Below, piece after piece: positions 51,212 to 60,067 of a stretch of 64,000 nucleotides of DNA (positions are counted from its first letter, which is position 1; every line of letters begins with the position of its first letter). The position numbers were made by a program, and so were the translations under genes. This DNA is from Calditrichota bacterium. GTDB lineage: Bacteria > Electryoneota > RPQS01. The stretch lies in contig JACJVZ010000004.1 in the NCBI GenBank assembly GCA_020637445.1, positions 62,001-126,000 of the forward strand, written 5' to 3'. The notes beneath the pieces are model-generated. The model saw only the letters and a program-made list of their open reading frames with translations. It had not been told where the DNA came from and did not search any database.

Positions 51212-54200
51212 ATGAAGAAGCTTTTGACACTGTGTACTATGCTGGCTTTGGTCGCATCGGCGGCTTTTGCTGGCACCAGTTACAAGAAGGACAAGATTGA
51301 CGGTTTGAAGTCGAATGCTACCTCGGTTGAGCAACCGAGCGCTGAAAAGCAAGCATTGATTGACCAGCTTGCGATCGAGTCTATCTACACGAAGTTGGCG
51401 AACAATGTCGATTTGACGCCGGCGGAGAAAGAGATGATTCTGGACTATGAAGCTCAGAATCCGAGTCGTGAAGGCAATTTGGACGCCGTAGGCGGTCCGG
51501 ACCTTTACGGCTATATGTATGTCGATAACATGGACGGTGACACGTCGACGTTTGACTGGATCGAAATTTCGAATACCGGTACGTTGATCGCTGGCGCGAG
51601 CAATGCCGACGACGCAGCCGGTCCGGCAACGTGGGGCTGGAGCTTCCCGTTCTATGGCGCGAGCTATTCTCTGGGTTATGCCGGTTCGAACGGAACGTTC
51701 CAGTTCACGACGAACAGCTCGTCCTACAGCAATACGTGCACGCTTCCGTCGTCGGTTGGTCCGGCGATTTTCCCGTTCTGGGATGACCAGCACACGGGTC
51801 GCGGCGGCACGGGCACGTCGGGCACGGTGAGTGACTCGGGCGCGGTGTTCTTCCAGGATTTCGGCAGCTACGTCGTGATTCAGTGGGACTCGGTGGGTCG
51901 TTACAGCCCGTCGTTCCAGCACACTTATACTTACGAGTTGATTCTTTATCCTGACGGCAAGGCGAAGGTTCAGATTCTTGCTTTGGACGTTTGGCCGACC
52001 TCGACGACGAATCCTTCCCCGACGGTTGCTATTCAGGGCACCGGCGCGGGCAATGCTCTGCCGTATTTCTGCTCGACGGCTGCCACTCCTGACGGCAACC
52101 TGACGGGCCGTGCGATTTGGTTCTACCCGCCGGCTTCTGCTCCGACGGGCCGTTGCTGCTATTTGGATGGCGGACATGGCGCTTGCCGCGACGATATGAC
52201 TGGTGAAGACTGCGACGCCATTGGCGGCGCGTGGGGTGGCCCGGGCACGACGTGTGCGGACAATCCCTGCCCGGTTGGCCGTTGCTGCTACTATGACGGC
52301 GTTGCTGGTGCCTGTGCTGATGTTATTCAGCTTGAGTGTAATTTCCTCGGCGGTACGTGGGCTTCGGGCTTGAACTGCACCGACAGTCCCTGCACGGTTG
52401 GCCGTTGCTGCTACGACGACGCTGGCCATGCTGGCTGCGCCGACGTGATTGAAGCCGAATGTGATTTCTTGGCCGGCACTTGGGCGTCTGGCTTGACGTG
52501 TACTGCGAATCCGTGCCCGGTGGCCCTGCAGGGATCGGATGACTGCCCGGGTCCGCTGCTTACGGCTCCGATTACGGTTGCCGGTACGACAGTAGGTGCG
52601 ACGGTTGAAGTTGGCCTTCCGTTCTGCGGCACGAGCTACACGGCCCCCGGTGTTTGGTACACCGTTGTTGGTACTGGCAACACGCTGACCGCGAGCCTGT
52701 GCGGATCGAGCTATGACACGAAGCTGCATGTCTATTGCGGCGATTGTGGAGCGTTTACTTGTATTGGCGGCAATGACGACTTCTGCAGTCTGCAATCGCA
52801 GTTGTCTTGGTGCTCGAATGCCGGAACAACCTACCACATTTTGGTTTCCGGTTTTTCGGCGAGCGTAGGTGACTATACTTTGGCATTGTCGGATGACGGC
52901 GTTGCCTGCACAGGCGCGATCAACTGTAATCCGGAAGGCCGTTGCTGTTACATCGACGGAGCTTCTGGTGCGACGGCATGTGCCGACTTGCTGGCTGAAG
53001 ACTGTGCGGCGCTGGGCGGCGAGTTTGACGCCGAAGCGACTTGTGCGGACGGTCCGTGCGGCGGCAGCTGCTGCTACATTGAAGCCGGTCAAGGCTTCTG
53101 CGACAACATCGCCCATTGCGATGAAGACGTACTTGAATCGGCATGTTTGGTTCTTGGCGGCACGTGGTACGCCGGCCTTTCCTGCGCCGAGACTCCCTGC
53201 AACGCGAACCCGTGTGTTTGCGAATGCACGACGTATGCAAACGCGCATGGAACGCTCGCGGCTGACGAGACGACCTATCCGATCGACTCCGCGATTCCGA
53301 CGACTTGTGTGACGATCAACGTTCCGATCGAATACCACATCACCGACTTGAACGTGAACATCGACCTCGTCCACACGTTTGACGCCGACCTCGACATGTT
53401 CCTGACGTCCCCGTTGGGCACGATTGTCGAATTGTCGACGGACAACGGCGGTTCGGGCGAGAACTTCACCTGCACCGAGTTCGACGACGAAGCGGTCGAT
53501 CCGATCACTGGCGGCGTTGCTCCGTTCACGGGTTCGTTCCAGCCGGAAGGCATGCTGTCTGACTTCGACGGCGAGAACGCAGTTGGCGACTGGCTGCTGT
53601 GCATCACGGACGATGCGGGCGGCGACGTTGGTTACATCATCGGCGTCTGCTTGAAGTTTGAGTACGACGAGATTCTGCCTGTGGCCTTTGGCAGCTTTGA
53701 CGCTGTTGCCGGCAATGGCAAGATCACGTTGAACTGGAACACGATGTCCGAGCACAACGTGGATCACTTCGAGCTGTCGCGTGACGGTTCTGTGGTGACG
53801 ACGATTGCTGCGCACAACGAAGCATCGGAAGCCAACTACAGCTTTGTTGACAACGACGTGACGAACGGCGTTGAGTACAGCTACAGCTTGGTTTCGGTGG
53901 ACGTCAACGGCAACCGTCAGAACTTGGCGACGGTGTCCGCGACCCCGAACGCCGGCGCGGTTGTGAGCGAATACGCGTTGCATCAGAACTACCCGAACCC
54001 GTTCAACCCGACGACGAACATCGTGTTCGACATGTTGGAAGCGGGTCACGTGACGATCAGTGTGTACAACATCATGGGTCAGAAGGTTGCCGAATTGGTG
54101 AATGGCGTGGCAGAAGCCGGCCGTCACTCGGTGACGTTTGACGCGACGTCGCTGTCGAGCGGTCTCTATCTTTACAAGATGGAAGCGAACGGCTTCACGG

Positions 54201-54229
54201 CGCAGTCGAAGATGGTCCTGATGAAGTAG
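51212..54229 (+). CDS. Large secreted protein with cysteine-rich modules, P-domain and T9SS tail
   Basis: A 1005-aa exported protein (signal peptide MKKLLTLCTMLALVASAAFA). Order: an N-terminal domain of about 280 residues with beta-sandwich character (GLKSNATSV to GRAIWFYPP); five Cys-rich modules of about 41 residues, GRCCY ... C.D ... C ... LGG.W ... C ... PC (three from 52148 to about 52520 and two from about 52937 to 53210). Between them lies a PPC-like beta domain (TYHILVSGFSASVGDYTLAL). A proprotein-convertase P-domain follows (VPIEYHITDLNVNIDLVHTFDADLD-type, GDWLLCITDDAGGDVG), then an FN3-like region and the T9SS tail (YPNPFNPTTNIV to SKMVLMK). No protease domain is seen. It may be a surface structural or adhesion protein. 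The codon bias leaves a long open frame on the other strand. Confidence 0.87.
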   Translation: MKKLLTLCTMLALVASAAFAGTSYKKDKIDGLKSNATSVEQPSAEKQALIDQLAIESIYTKLANNVDLTPAEKEMILDYEAQNPSREGNLDAVGGPDLYGYMYVDNMDGDTSTFDWIEISNTGTLIAGASNADDAAGPATWGWSFPFYGASYSLGYAGSNGTFQFTTNSSSYSNTCTLPSSVGPAIFPFWDDQHTGRGGTGTSGTVSDSGAVFFQDFGSYVVIQWDSVGRYSPSFQHTYTYELILYPDGKAKVQILALDVWPTSTTNPSPTVAIQGTGAGNALPYFCSTAATPDGNLTGRAIWFYPPASAPTGRCCYLDGGHGACRDDMTGEDCDAIGGAWGGPGTTCADNPCPVGRCCYYDGVAGACADVIQLECNFLGGTWASGLNCTDSPCTVGRCCYDDAGHAGCADVIEAECDFLAGTWASGLTCTANPCPVALQGSDDCPGPLLTAPITVAGTTVGATVEVGLPFCGTSYTAPGVWYTVVGTGNTLTASLCGSSYDTKLHVYCGDCGAFTCIGGNDDFCSLQSQLSWCSNAGTTYHILVSGFSASVGDYTLALSDDGVACTGAINCNPEGRCCYIDGASGATACADLLAEDCAALGGEFDAEATCADGPCGGSCCYIEAGQGFCDNIAHCDEDVLESACLVLGGTWYAGLSCAETPCNANPCVCECTTYANAHGTLAADETTYPIDSAIPTTCVTINVPIEYHITDLNVNIDLVHTFDADLDMFLTSPLGTIVELSTDNGGSGENFTCTEFDDEAVDPITGGVAPFTGSFQPEGMLSDFDGENAVGDWLLCITDDAGGDVGYIIGVCLKFEYDEILPVAFGSFDAVAGNGKITLNWNTMSEHNVDHFELSRDGSVVTTIAAHNEASEANYSFVDNDVTNGVEYSYSLVSVDVNGNRQNLATVSATPNAGAVVSEYALHQNYPNPFNPTTNIVFDMLEAGHVTISVYNIMGQKVAELVNGVAEAGRHSVTFDATSLSSGLYLYKMEANGFTAQSKMVLMK

Positions 54230-54295
54230 CCAGCGTAGACGCTGGACCCAGTGTGCTGACGCAATAGCTTCAGTGGTTGGGTTGGATTGAAAGAG

Positions 54296-54330
54296 AGCGG
54301 GGCGACCTCAGTGGTCGCCCCGCTTTTTGT
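54296..54330 (+). terminator. Strong terminator after the 1005-aa protein gene
   Basis: AGCGGGGCGACC at 54296-54307, loop TCAGT, GGTCGCCCCGCT at 54313-54324, then TTTTTG. Confidence 0.9.
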
Positions 54331-54347
54331 TGTTCACGAAAAGGGGA

Positions 54348-54521
54348 TTATGCGAAGAACAGATCAACCAAGTAGGCGGTGCCGTAGGCGACGACGGAGG
54401 CCAAGAGCATCACCAGCAGCGTACGAGTGCGGCCCTTGTCGAGGCCCCAGTCATCGAGGTAGCGATGGAGGAAAATGCTGGCCGGAAAGAAGACGATGGT
54501 CGAAACGATGAAACTTCGCAT
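54348..54521 (-). CDS. Small two-helix membrane protein
   Basis: A 57-aa protein from ATG 54521 (MRSFIVSTIVFFPASIFLHRYL). Two hydrophobic helices flank a charged turn (DDWGLDKGRTR; second helix LLVMLLASVVAYGTAYLVDLFF). The frame is open further upstream but without protein-like sequence. It faces nfo divergently with about 100 bases between the starts. The composition is strongly that of a real short membrane protein; the function is unknown. Confidence 0.6.
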   Translation of the reverse strand: MRSFIVSTIVFFPASIFLHRYLDDWGLDKGRTRTLLVMLLASVVAYGTAYLVDLFFA

Positions 54522-54622
54522 AAGTTGAGACAGTGCAAACCTCGTTCCTAAAAAAGGGGTCGATTGGCTTGCAAGTACGGGAATTCCTCGGTACCTTTTT
54601 AGATACAACTTAGGAGAAAAAC

Positions 54623-55459
54623 ATGCTGTTCGGGGCGCATACGTCGACCGCCGGTGGATTGCACAATGCATTCAAGTGGGGAACGGAATTTGGGTGCGAA
54701 TCCATCCAGATTTTCACGAAGAGCCAATTGCAGTGGCAGGGCAAGCCGATTGAACCGGATGCAGTGATGATGTGGTTCGACGCGTGGGAAGAAGCGGGGG
54801 GGCCGCCGGTGTTCGTGCACGACAGCTATTTGATCAATTTGTCATCGCCTGACCCGGAACTCAGGCGAAAGTCAATTGAAGGATTTGTCGACGAATTGGA
54901 GCGGGCGTCGCTGCTGGGAATCCCGTGGGTGAACACACATCCGGGCTCGCATAAGGGAGCGGGTGAAGAAATTGGGCTGAAGAATTGCGCGGCGTCACTG
55001 CGGGAAGTGCTGCTCAGGACTGAAGGATTGGGAGTGGGGATTTTGCTTGAGACGACGGCGGGTCAAGGGGGAGATTTGGGAGCGAAGTTCTCGCACTTGG
55101 GCTATCTGATCAAAGAGTGCAACCACGACGAGCGCATGGGGGTGTGCGTGGACACGTGTCATATCTTTGCGGCGGGGTACGATATTCGCACGCCGGAAGC
55201 CTACGCGAAGACGTGGAAAGAGTTCGATGAAGAGATTGGGCTGAAATATCTGCGCGCGTTTCATTTGAACGATTCGAAATTCGAATGCGGACAGCACCGC
55301 GACCGTCACGCGGCGATTGGCAAAGGATTTATCGGGCTATCGGGATTTAAGTTGTTGGCGACGGACAAAAGATTCGAAGGGATGCCGGGGACGACGGAGC
55401 TGCCGGATGAAGATACACCGTCGAGTATCTCAGCGTTAAAGAGTATGCGTGATGAATAA
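54623..55459 (+). CDS. nfo: Endonuclease IV (AP endonuclease)
   Basis: A 278-aa TIM-barrel zinc nuclease that incises DNA 5' to abasic sites in base-excision repair. Metal-site motifs are present: MLFGAHTSTAGG (H6), FVHDSYLINLSS, NTHPGSHKG, LLETTAGQG (Glu), VCVDTCHIFAAGYD (Asp/His), FHLNDSK (His) and RDRHAAIGKG. Length and order match family members of 280-285 aa. The usual LETP near the C-terminus reads TTELPDED, a small deviation that keeps an acidic residue. It stands alone among secreted-protein genes. Its stop codon forms the first bases of a 36-bp hairpin repeat found again after 57697. Confidence 0.95.
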   Translation: MLFGAHTSTAGGLHNAFKWGTEFGCESIQIFTKSQLQWQGKPIEPDAVMMWFDAWEEAGGPPVFVHDSYLINLSSPDPELRRKSIEGFVDELERASLLGIPWVNTHPGSHKGAGEEIGLKNCAASLREVLLRTEGLGVGILLETTAGQGGDLGAKFSHLGYLIKECNHDERMGVCVDTCHIFAAGYDIRTPEAYAKTWKEFDEEIGLKYLRAFHLNDSKFECGQHRDRHAAIGKGFIGLSGFKLLATDKRFEGMPGTTELPDEDTPSSISALKSMRDE

Positions 55460-55466
55460 ACGCCAA

Positions 55467-55491
55467 CGGGCCGCACTGGATGTGCGGCCCG
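55467..55491 (+). terminator. Hairpin after nfo (copy 1 of a 36-bp repeat)
   Basis: CGGGCCGCAC at 55467-55476 pairs with GTGCGGCCCG at 55482-55491. The 36 bases 55457-55492 are identical to 57708-57743. No T-run follows this copy. Confidence 0.7.
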
Positions 55492-55676
55492 CATGGTGAG
55501 GCGTCTTGAATATTTTGTAAGGGGCCAGCATCCTCTGCAAATATATAGTGATAGGCACGTGAACTATTTCACAGAAAAGTCTGGCATATTGACAAGGTTA
55601 ATTTTTTTTTTGATTTAATATCAGCAACCCAAGCCGCAAAAGGTGCGGCATGATTTATCCACTTCAGGAGGTTGCT

Positions 55677-56081
55677 ATGAAGACACTTGCTTTGATTATC
55701 TTTTCAGCGTTGTTTGCAACGGCGGCATATTCACAGGCCTTTTGCCTTGCAACGTCTGACAATTGCTGTGATGGATACTGGTCTTCGAATTCTACTACAA
55801 CGACAATTCAAGAAAATGACTTGATACTATCCTATCAAGCAACGAGCGAAGACAATGAACTGAATATCGTACTTCAAATCGATGGTTCAGTCGCAGAGAC
55901 TTGGACGGTTTGTGGATGTGGATCTGTTGCGCTCGAATCTGATCCGATTGGACCGGGACATGAGGTGGCGCTAAAAGTTGAGTGCGTAGGATGCGGTCTT
56001 TCACAATGTCAGAATGGAGATGCAAAAGTGACGGTGTACAGGAATGTTGCGTCACCCGCTTGTAAACTCTCATGCGACTAG
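55677..56081 (+). CDS. Small secreted cysteine-rich protein
   Basis: A 134-aa exported protein; AGGAGG at 55666-55671 fixes ATG 55677, and the signal peptide is about residues 1-20 (AAYSQAF). The mature part has about 11 cysteines in groups (NCCDGYW, CGCGSV, CVGCGLSQC, ACKLSCD), suggesting several disulfides or an anchored module. No domain is recognised. It overlaps the next gene by 10 bases, so the two are co-translated; it may be an accessory of the beta-helix T9SS protein. A hairpin GCCGCA/TGCGGC (55633-55649) lies in its leader. Confidence 0.7.
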   Translation: MKTLALIIFSALFATAAYSQAFCLATSDNCCDGYWSSNSTTTTIQENDLILSYQATSEDNELNIVLQIDGSVAETWTVCGCGSVALESDPIGPGHEVALKVECVGCGLSQCQNGDAKVTVYRNVASPACKLSCD

Positions 56082-57697
56082 GAGTTTTGCAAATCGTAGG
56101 AATTGGCCTATCATTTCTTGCGTCGCAGGACGTATTCTCGGCGTTAAGAATCGTGCCGACGGAGTATGCGACAATTCAAGAGGCCGTCAACGCTACCGCC
56201 TCTGACGACACGGTTTTGATTCAAGTTGGCGTCTATGAGGAGACAGTCTCAGTCCCTTGTCGGCCAATGACCATTGCCGGCGAATACATATTCTCGGGCG
56301 ATTCGACAGATATTGACTTCTGCAGATGGGTTGCACCAGCGGGACATCGCAACATTCAGGCGACAGTTTGTGGGGCTGGGAACTCCTTGGTCATTGCGGG
56401 ACTAACCTTTTCCGGGAACTCTGCCGGCGGCGGGCTTGATCTGGAACGGGGCGGAATCGTGGTGGAGAAATGTGTATTTGATGCATGTTCCGCTTTCGCA
56501 GGCGGCGCGTTGTATGCTGCAGACTCTGAGCTTCAAGTTGCGAATTGCGTATTCACGCGTTGTCATGCAGCGACTACCGGCGGGGTTGTCTACCTCGACA
56601 GCGTTCGTTGCGTGATCTCAGGTTCGCGTGTGGAAGACTGTGGTGCTTCAGGGCCCAATGGAGCACTTTTCCGGTTTGGCGATCGCTCCGCATATTTCGA
56701 CAATGTCGCGGTGCGAAACTGTGTCTTGCCGGAACAGCGTGCACTCTTTGATCTAACCGGAGTAATGGACACAGTGTTGTTTACGTCGTGTGTAATCAGC
56801 AATAGTGTTTTCGGCTATGGGGTGTATCAGAGTAGTGGTTTGTGCTCGATCTTCAAAATGGAGCGGTGCAATTTTGAGGGGAATACGATTCGAAAGTCGA
56901 TAGTTTCGGATGACGTGTTAGAAATCGGAGACTACTTGATCTCCGGCTGTGTATTCCGCGAAAACCACTCTGCCGACTTCATTGGAGTGGCGGCCATGTT
57001 CGTATGTCACGGGCACTACGGCTTTTTCCGGTTCACAGACAACTTGTTTGCTTACAACGACTGGCTTGACGAATCTTGCATGTTTGTAGTATTCTACGGA
57101 AATGAACTGATTTCGAGAAACTACTTCATCGGCAACTCTTCTTCCGAGGGAATTGCGACTCCTTGTGTTGTGTATGCATACGGGGTCTCAGAGAATACGT
57201 TTCGGCACAACGTATTTCATGACAATTTGACCGCGGCGTGTGCAGCCTTTGTTTCGACGGAGCCGATAGCTCAAGTTCAAAACAACTACTGGGGAGATCC
57301 GAGCGGACCCTATCACATTGAGATGAATCCCGCGGGACTTGGTGATACTGTCGTTGGCGATTTGGACTTTGTTCCATGGTCTGAAGATACATCGTTTTTG
57401 TCTACCGCGATTGAATCGCCTTTACCAGTATCAATTGCACTCGGCTACCCCTATCCCAATCCATTCAATTCAGAAGTTAAGATTGAGTACGCTTTGGCGC
57501 GGGAACAAGATGTCAGGATTGATATCTATGACGTGTTGGGTCGACGGGTGAGTGAGCTTTTAGGCGAACGCCAAGGGGTTGGGGTTCACTCTGTGCGGTG
57601 GGACGCGAATGGGTTTGCTTCGGGATTGTATTTCGCGAGGTTATCTTCGGCGGACTCCCGTGCCGCGCAATCAGCGAAACTGTTACTGATGAAATGA
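56072..57697 (+). CDS. Secreted right-handed beta-helix protein with T9SS tail
   Basis: A 541-aa protein with an N-terminal signal-like helix (LQIVGIGLSFLASQDVFSA). Residues about 28-440 are right-handed parallel beta-helix (PTEYATIQEAVNATASDDTVL, the classic start of such proteins; EKCVFDACSAFAGGALYAADS; NNYWGDPSGPYH, typical of the helix end). Then a T9SS tail (YPYPNPFNSEVKIEYA to AAQSAKLLLMK). Beta-helix proteins of this type are often adhesins or polysaccharide-acting, but no catalytic motif is visible. The start overlaps the previous gene by 10 bases. Three pieces are together a secreted cassette: Cys-rich protein, this protein, and a duplicated terminator. Confidence 0.85.
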   Translation: MRLGVLQIVGIGLSFLASQDVFSALRIVPTEYATIQEAVNATASDDTVLIQVGVYEETVSVPCRPMTIAGEYIFSGDSTDIDFCRWVAPAGHRNIQATVCGAGNSLVIAGLTFSGNSAGGGLDLERGGIVVEKCVFDACSAFAGGALYAADSELQVANCVFTRCHAATTGGVVYLDSVRCVISGSRVEDCGASGPNGALFRFGDRSAYFDNVAVRNCVLPEQRALFDLTGVMDTVLFTSCVISNSVFGYGVYQSSGLCSIFKMERCNFEGNTIRKSIVSDDVLEIGDYLISGCVFRENHSADFIGVAAMFVCHGHYGFFRFTDNLFAYNDWLDESCMFVVFYGNELISRNYFIGNSSSEGIATPCVVYAYGVSENTFRHNVFHDNLTAACAAFVSTEPIAQVQNNYWGDPSGPYHIEMNPAGLGDTVVGDLDFVPWSEDTSFLSTAIESPLPVSIALGYPYPNPFNSEVKIEYALAREQDVRIDIYDVLGRRVSELLGERQGVGVHSVRWDANGFASGLYFARLSSADSRAAQSAKLLLMK

Positions 57698-57707
57698 GAA
57701 AGTGTTT

Positions 57708-57750
57708 TAAACGCCAACGGGCCGCACTGGATGTGCGGCCCGCTTGGTTT
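57708..57750 (+). terminator. Terminator after the beta-helix gene (copy 2 of a 36-bp repeat)
   Basis: CGGGCCGCAC at 57718-57727 and GTGCGGCCCG at 57733-57742, followed by CTTGGTTTTG. The 36 bases 57708-57743 are identical to 55457-55492. Confidence 0.78.
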
Positions 57751-57765
57751 TGAGACTCTTATTTC

Positions 57766-58356
57766 TTATGGAGCGCAGTTGTGGATCACGACGTAGAAGA
57801 GTTGATCTTCTGTTTGATTCGTGACGTGCGAAATAGCCAAGCCCGCGGAGGGGACGATGGCTGCAACTTCTTGTGTCCAACCTGCTCCCGGCGGAGTGGT
57901 GTTTAGCTCCGCATCGGGAGTAGAGTAGATATCATATCTTCCGGCTTGCGGCGCATTCCAGAAGAAATCGATTTCGTTGTTGTTGTCACCGGGGATCATC
58001 GCGAAATCTTCCGGTGGCAGACAGGGTGCAGGAGCTTCGACGGTGACGGTGCCGACCATGCCGAGCGAAAAATGCACGTCACATTGATAGCTGTAGGTGC
58101 CCTCCAAGGGCGCGGCAAATGCGAAGTCGTACGTAAACGCGGTCGACACGGGATTACCGCTGCGAAAAACGGGAACGGCGGACGTTTCCGCGACGTTGTG
58201 GAGTCCCGTGGTTTTAATCCAACGGACGGTATCACCTTGTTGGATTGTGATACTTGACGGGCTAAACGTAAATCCCACAACATTCACGACGTGGATTGTC
58301 GCGTAACTTTTCATCACCAGCAAACCCAACGCGCACAGACAAAGAACAGTTTTCAT
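57766..58356 (-). CDS. Cupredoxin (plastocyanin-like) secreted protein
   Basis: A 196-aa exported protein; signal peptide to about residue 19. Residues 20-110 form a plastocyanin/azurin-like blue-copper domain (VGFTFSPSSITIQQGDTVRW). All four copper ligands can be seen: His in TGLHNV, then Cys and His in YQCDVH, and Met in SLGMVG. The last 85 residues are an FN3-like domain (DNNNEIDFFWNAPQAGRYDIYS). It likely carries electrons in the periplasm or on the cell surface. The CxxCH-barrel protein gene next to it (58523-59824, same strand, upstream) makes an electron-transfer partnership plausible. Confidence 0.87.
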   Translation of the reverse strand: MKTVLCLCALGLLVMKSYATIHVVNVVGFTFSPSSITIQQGDTVRWIKTTGLHNVAETSAVPVFRSGNPVSTAFTYDFAFAAPLEGTYSYQCDVHFSLGMVGTVTVEAPAPCLPPEDFAMIPGDNNNEIDFFWNAPQAGRYDIYSTPDAELNTTPPGAGWTQEVAAIVPSAGLAISHVTNQTEDQLFYVVIHNCAP

Positions 58357-58478
58357 TTCGCCTCCTCAGACGTATATTCATGGTGTCCAAACAAGAAGGC
58401 TCTCCCAGTGTCAAAATGACACTTTCATAAGTTGCGTAACTTGACTTTGAATGTCAAGTTTTTCGTCAGGCTAAATGA

Positions 58479-58503
58479 AAAAGCCCGCCATGTGGCGGGC
58501 TTT
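58479..58503 (-). terminator. Terminator of the CxxCH barrel gene
   Basis: Read on the minus strand, GAAAGCCCGCCA and TGGCGGGCTTTTTC form a near-perfect stem over 58503-58480, then TTTCATTT. Confidence 0.82.
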
Positions 58504-58522
58504 CCACACTTTTGCAACTCAC

Positions 58523-59824
58523 TTAGAAGAAAACATGGAGTTGGGCTTCGACTTGGCTCTTGTTGCGGGCCTGTTGTACAGTTGAGCCGGGGACAGGCGA
58601 GGCAGAATAGAGACGATGCAGCACAGAAACTTCGACCCACGGGAGCACATAGGATGCGACGCCCAAGGACGTGCGTTCGGCTTCTCCGCCGATGGATGAT
58701 GTTTCGGCGTTGTCCATCCAATCGTAGGCCGCACGAATCCAGATTCCCTGGTAGGCCATGATTTCAAGCTGGCCCGTCGCGTAGGCACTGGTGATGGCGA
58801 AGGGGCTTGCTCCCGACGGGAAAGTCCAAATAATCGGTGTGATCCAGTCTTTTCGGTCATATTCGAAGAGCAGTGAAGTGGCCAGCCAGCCGAAATTTGA
58901 GGCGCCGTTGCCCGAACCCATCATATCGTGGATACCTTCAAAGGCAATCCCGCCGAATCCACCCCACGACACAGAGCGATTGGCTTTGCCGGGGAACCCA
59001 ATTTCGGGGTCGGCGGCCTTTCCGGGGGAGTGGTACCAGCTTCCGCCCAAGGATGCAATCCACTTTTGTGCGAAGGGCAAACGGTGTTGTCCGTAGGCAC
59101 GCATGATCCAGCGTTTTTGCTGGTCGCGGTCGATGGGGGTGTTGGATTGGGCACTGGTAAAAGAACCCGATAAATCGAAGGCCAGAATTCTGGAGCCGAC
59201 TTCCATACCTACTCCATAGCCGGGCGGAGTGGGTGAGCTTACGGGGCCGCCGTCGTAGCCGCTGAATAATCCTGTGCGGACATAGGAAGTGTGGTCAGCG
59301 AATCTAAAGCCGTAATTTTCTTGGAATTGTCCGCCCTTGACCCAGGCTTTGAAGCCCTTTAGGTTCGCCATTCCGTAGGCTTCCATGCGGCCTGACGCAT
59401 CTGCGACACCGCGCGACAAGTAGAGCATGAACTGCTCGGTGGGTCGGAACTGGATGTAGAGATTTCCTTCCATCTGGGCCGATGACCCTGTGTTAGTGGA
59501 CAGGGGCGCCGAGAGACCGGCTTCGGTCGTGTCGTTGATGGTATTGGTTGAGAGCCAGATCGTGCGCAGATCGGCGCCGATGGTCACTGATTCGGAGAGC
59601 TTTGGCTTGATCTTTTCGAGCGTCTCGAAGCTGATAGGCTTGACGGGGAGATATTGCGGGCCGAAAAACTGGCTCCCGTAAAGTTCGCGCATGCCGTTAC
59701 CGGTGGGGCTGGCATGACAAAGGAAACAGCTTTGTCCGAAGAGCGCGCTATATTGCGGGCGGGCAAAGGCTGTGGAAACTACTGTGGCGCAGAGGAGTAA
59801 GACAAAAAGTACGGACTTGCGCAT
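58523..59824 (-). CDS. Outer-membrane-barrel-like protein with N-terminal c-type heme motif
   Basis: A 433-aa exported protein (signal peptide MRKSVLFVLLLCATVVSTAFA). Just after the signal comes SCFLCHASPTGNG, a CxxCH heme-c attachment motif, with possible Met or His distal ligands nearby. The remaining 360 or so residues alternate aromatic and small residues as in a beta-barrel (EGNLYIQFRPTEQFMLYLSRG, GYGVGMEVGSRILAFDLSGS, VEVSVLHRLYS) and end in QVEAQLHVFF, a C-terminal Phe as used by the outer-membrane assembly machine. It looks like a natural fusion of a mono-heme cytochrome with a porin, a design suited to passing electrons through the outer membrane. The cupredoxin gene is next downstream. 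The heme could instead be a structural relic. Confidence 0.7.
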   Translation of the reverse strand: MRKSVLFVLLLCATVVSTAFARPQYSALFGQSCFLCHASPTGNGMRELYGSQFFGPQYLPVKPISFETLEKIKPKLSESVTIGADLRTIWLSTNTINDTTEAGLSAPLSTNTGSSAQMEGNLYIQFRPTEQFMLYLSRGVADASGRMEAYGMANLKGFKAWVKGGQFQENYGFRFADHTSYVRTGLFSGYDGGPVSSPTPPGYGVGMEVGSRILAFDLSGSFTSAQSNTPIDRDQQKRWIMRAYGQHRLPFAQKWIASLGGSWYHSPGKAADPEIGFPGKANRSVSWGGFGGIAFEGIHDMMGSGNGASNFGWLATSLLFEYDRKDWITPIIWTFPSGASPFAITSAYATGQLEIMAYQGIWIRAAYDWMDNAETSSIGGEAERTSLGVASYVLPWVEVSVLHRLYSASPVPGSTVQQARNKSQVEAQLHVFF

Positions 59825-60067
59825 TAGGCTGACCTTTCAAGGCAGGAATTCACTGAACTTAATCGATACATAGGCAATATACATAACCTGACTGGGGAGC
59901 GCAATATTGTTTGCCTCGTTGCTGAAAAGCCGCTATATTACAGTTTCTACTCGAATTGGCCCGCAGAATACACACAGGCTGCCACAATGCATGTGGGGGC
60001 AAACCAACTTGTGTGACTGCACCTACACTTCCACTATGCGGGCTACTCCACGAAGAAATGAAAAGCT

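Noticed and set aside
51074..54127. Very long open frame on the minus strand (over 1000 codons) opposite the T9SS protein
   Set aside because: It lies wholly opposite a gene with signal peptide, repeats and sorting tail. Its composition (Arg- and Val-rich, no domains) is what the codon bias of the plus-strand gene produces.
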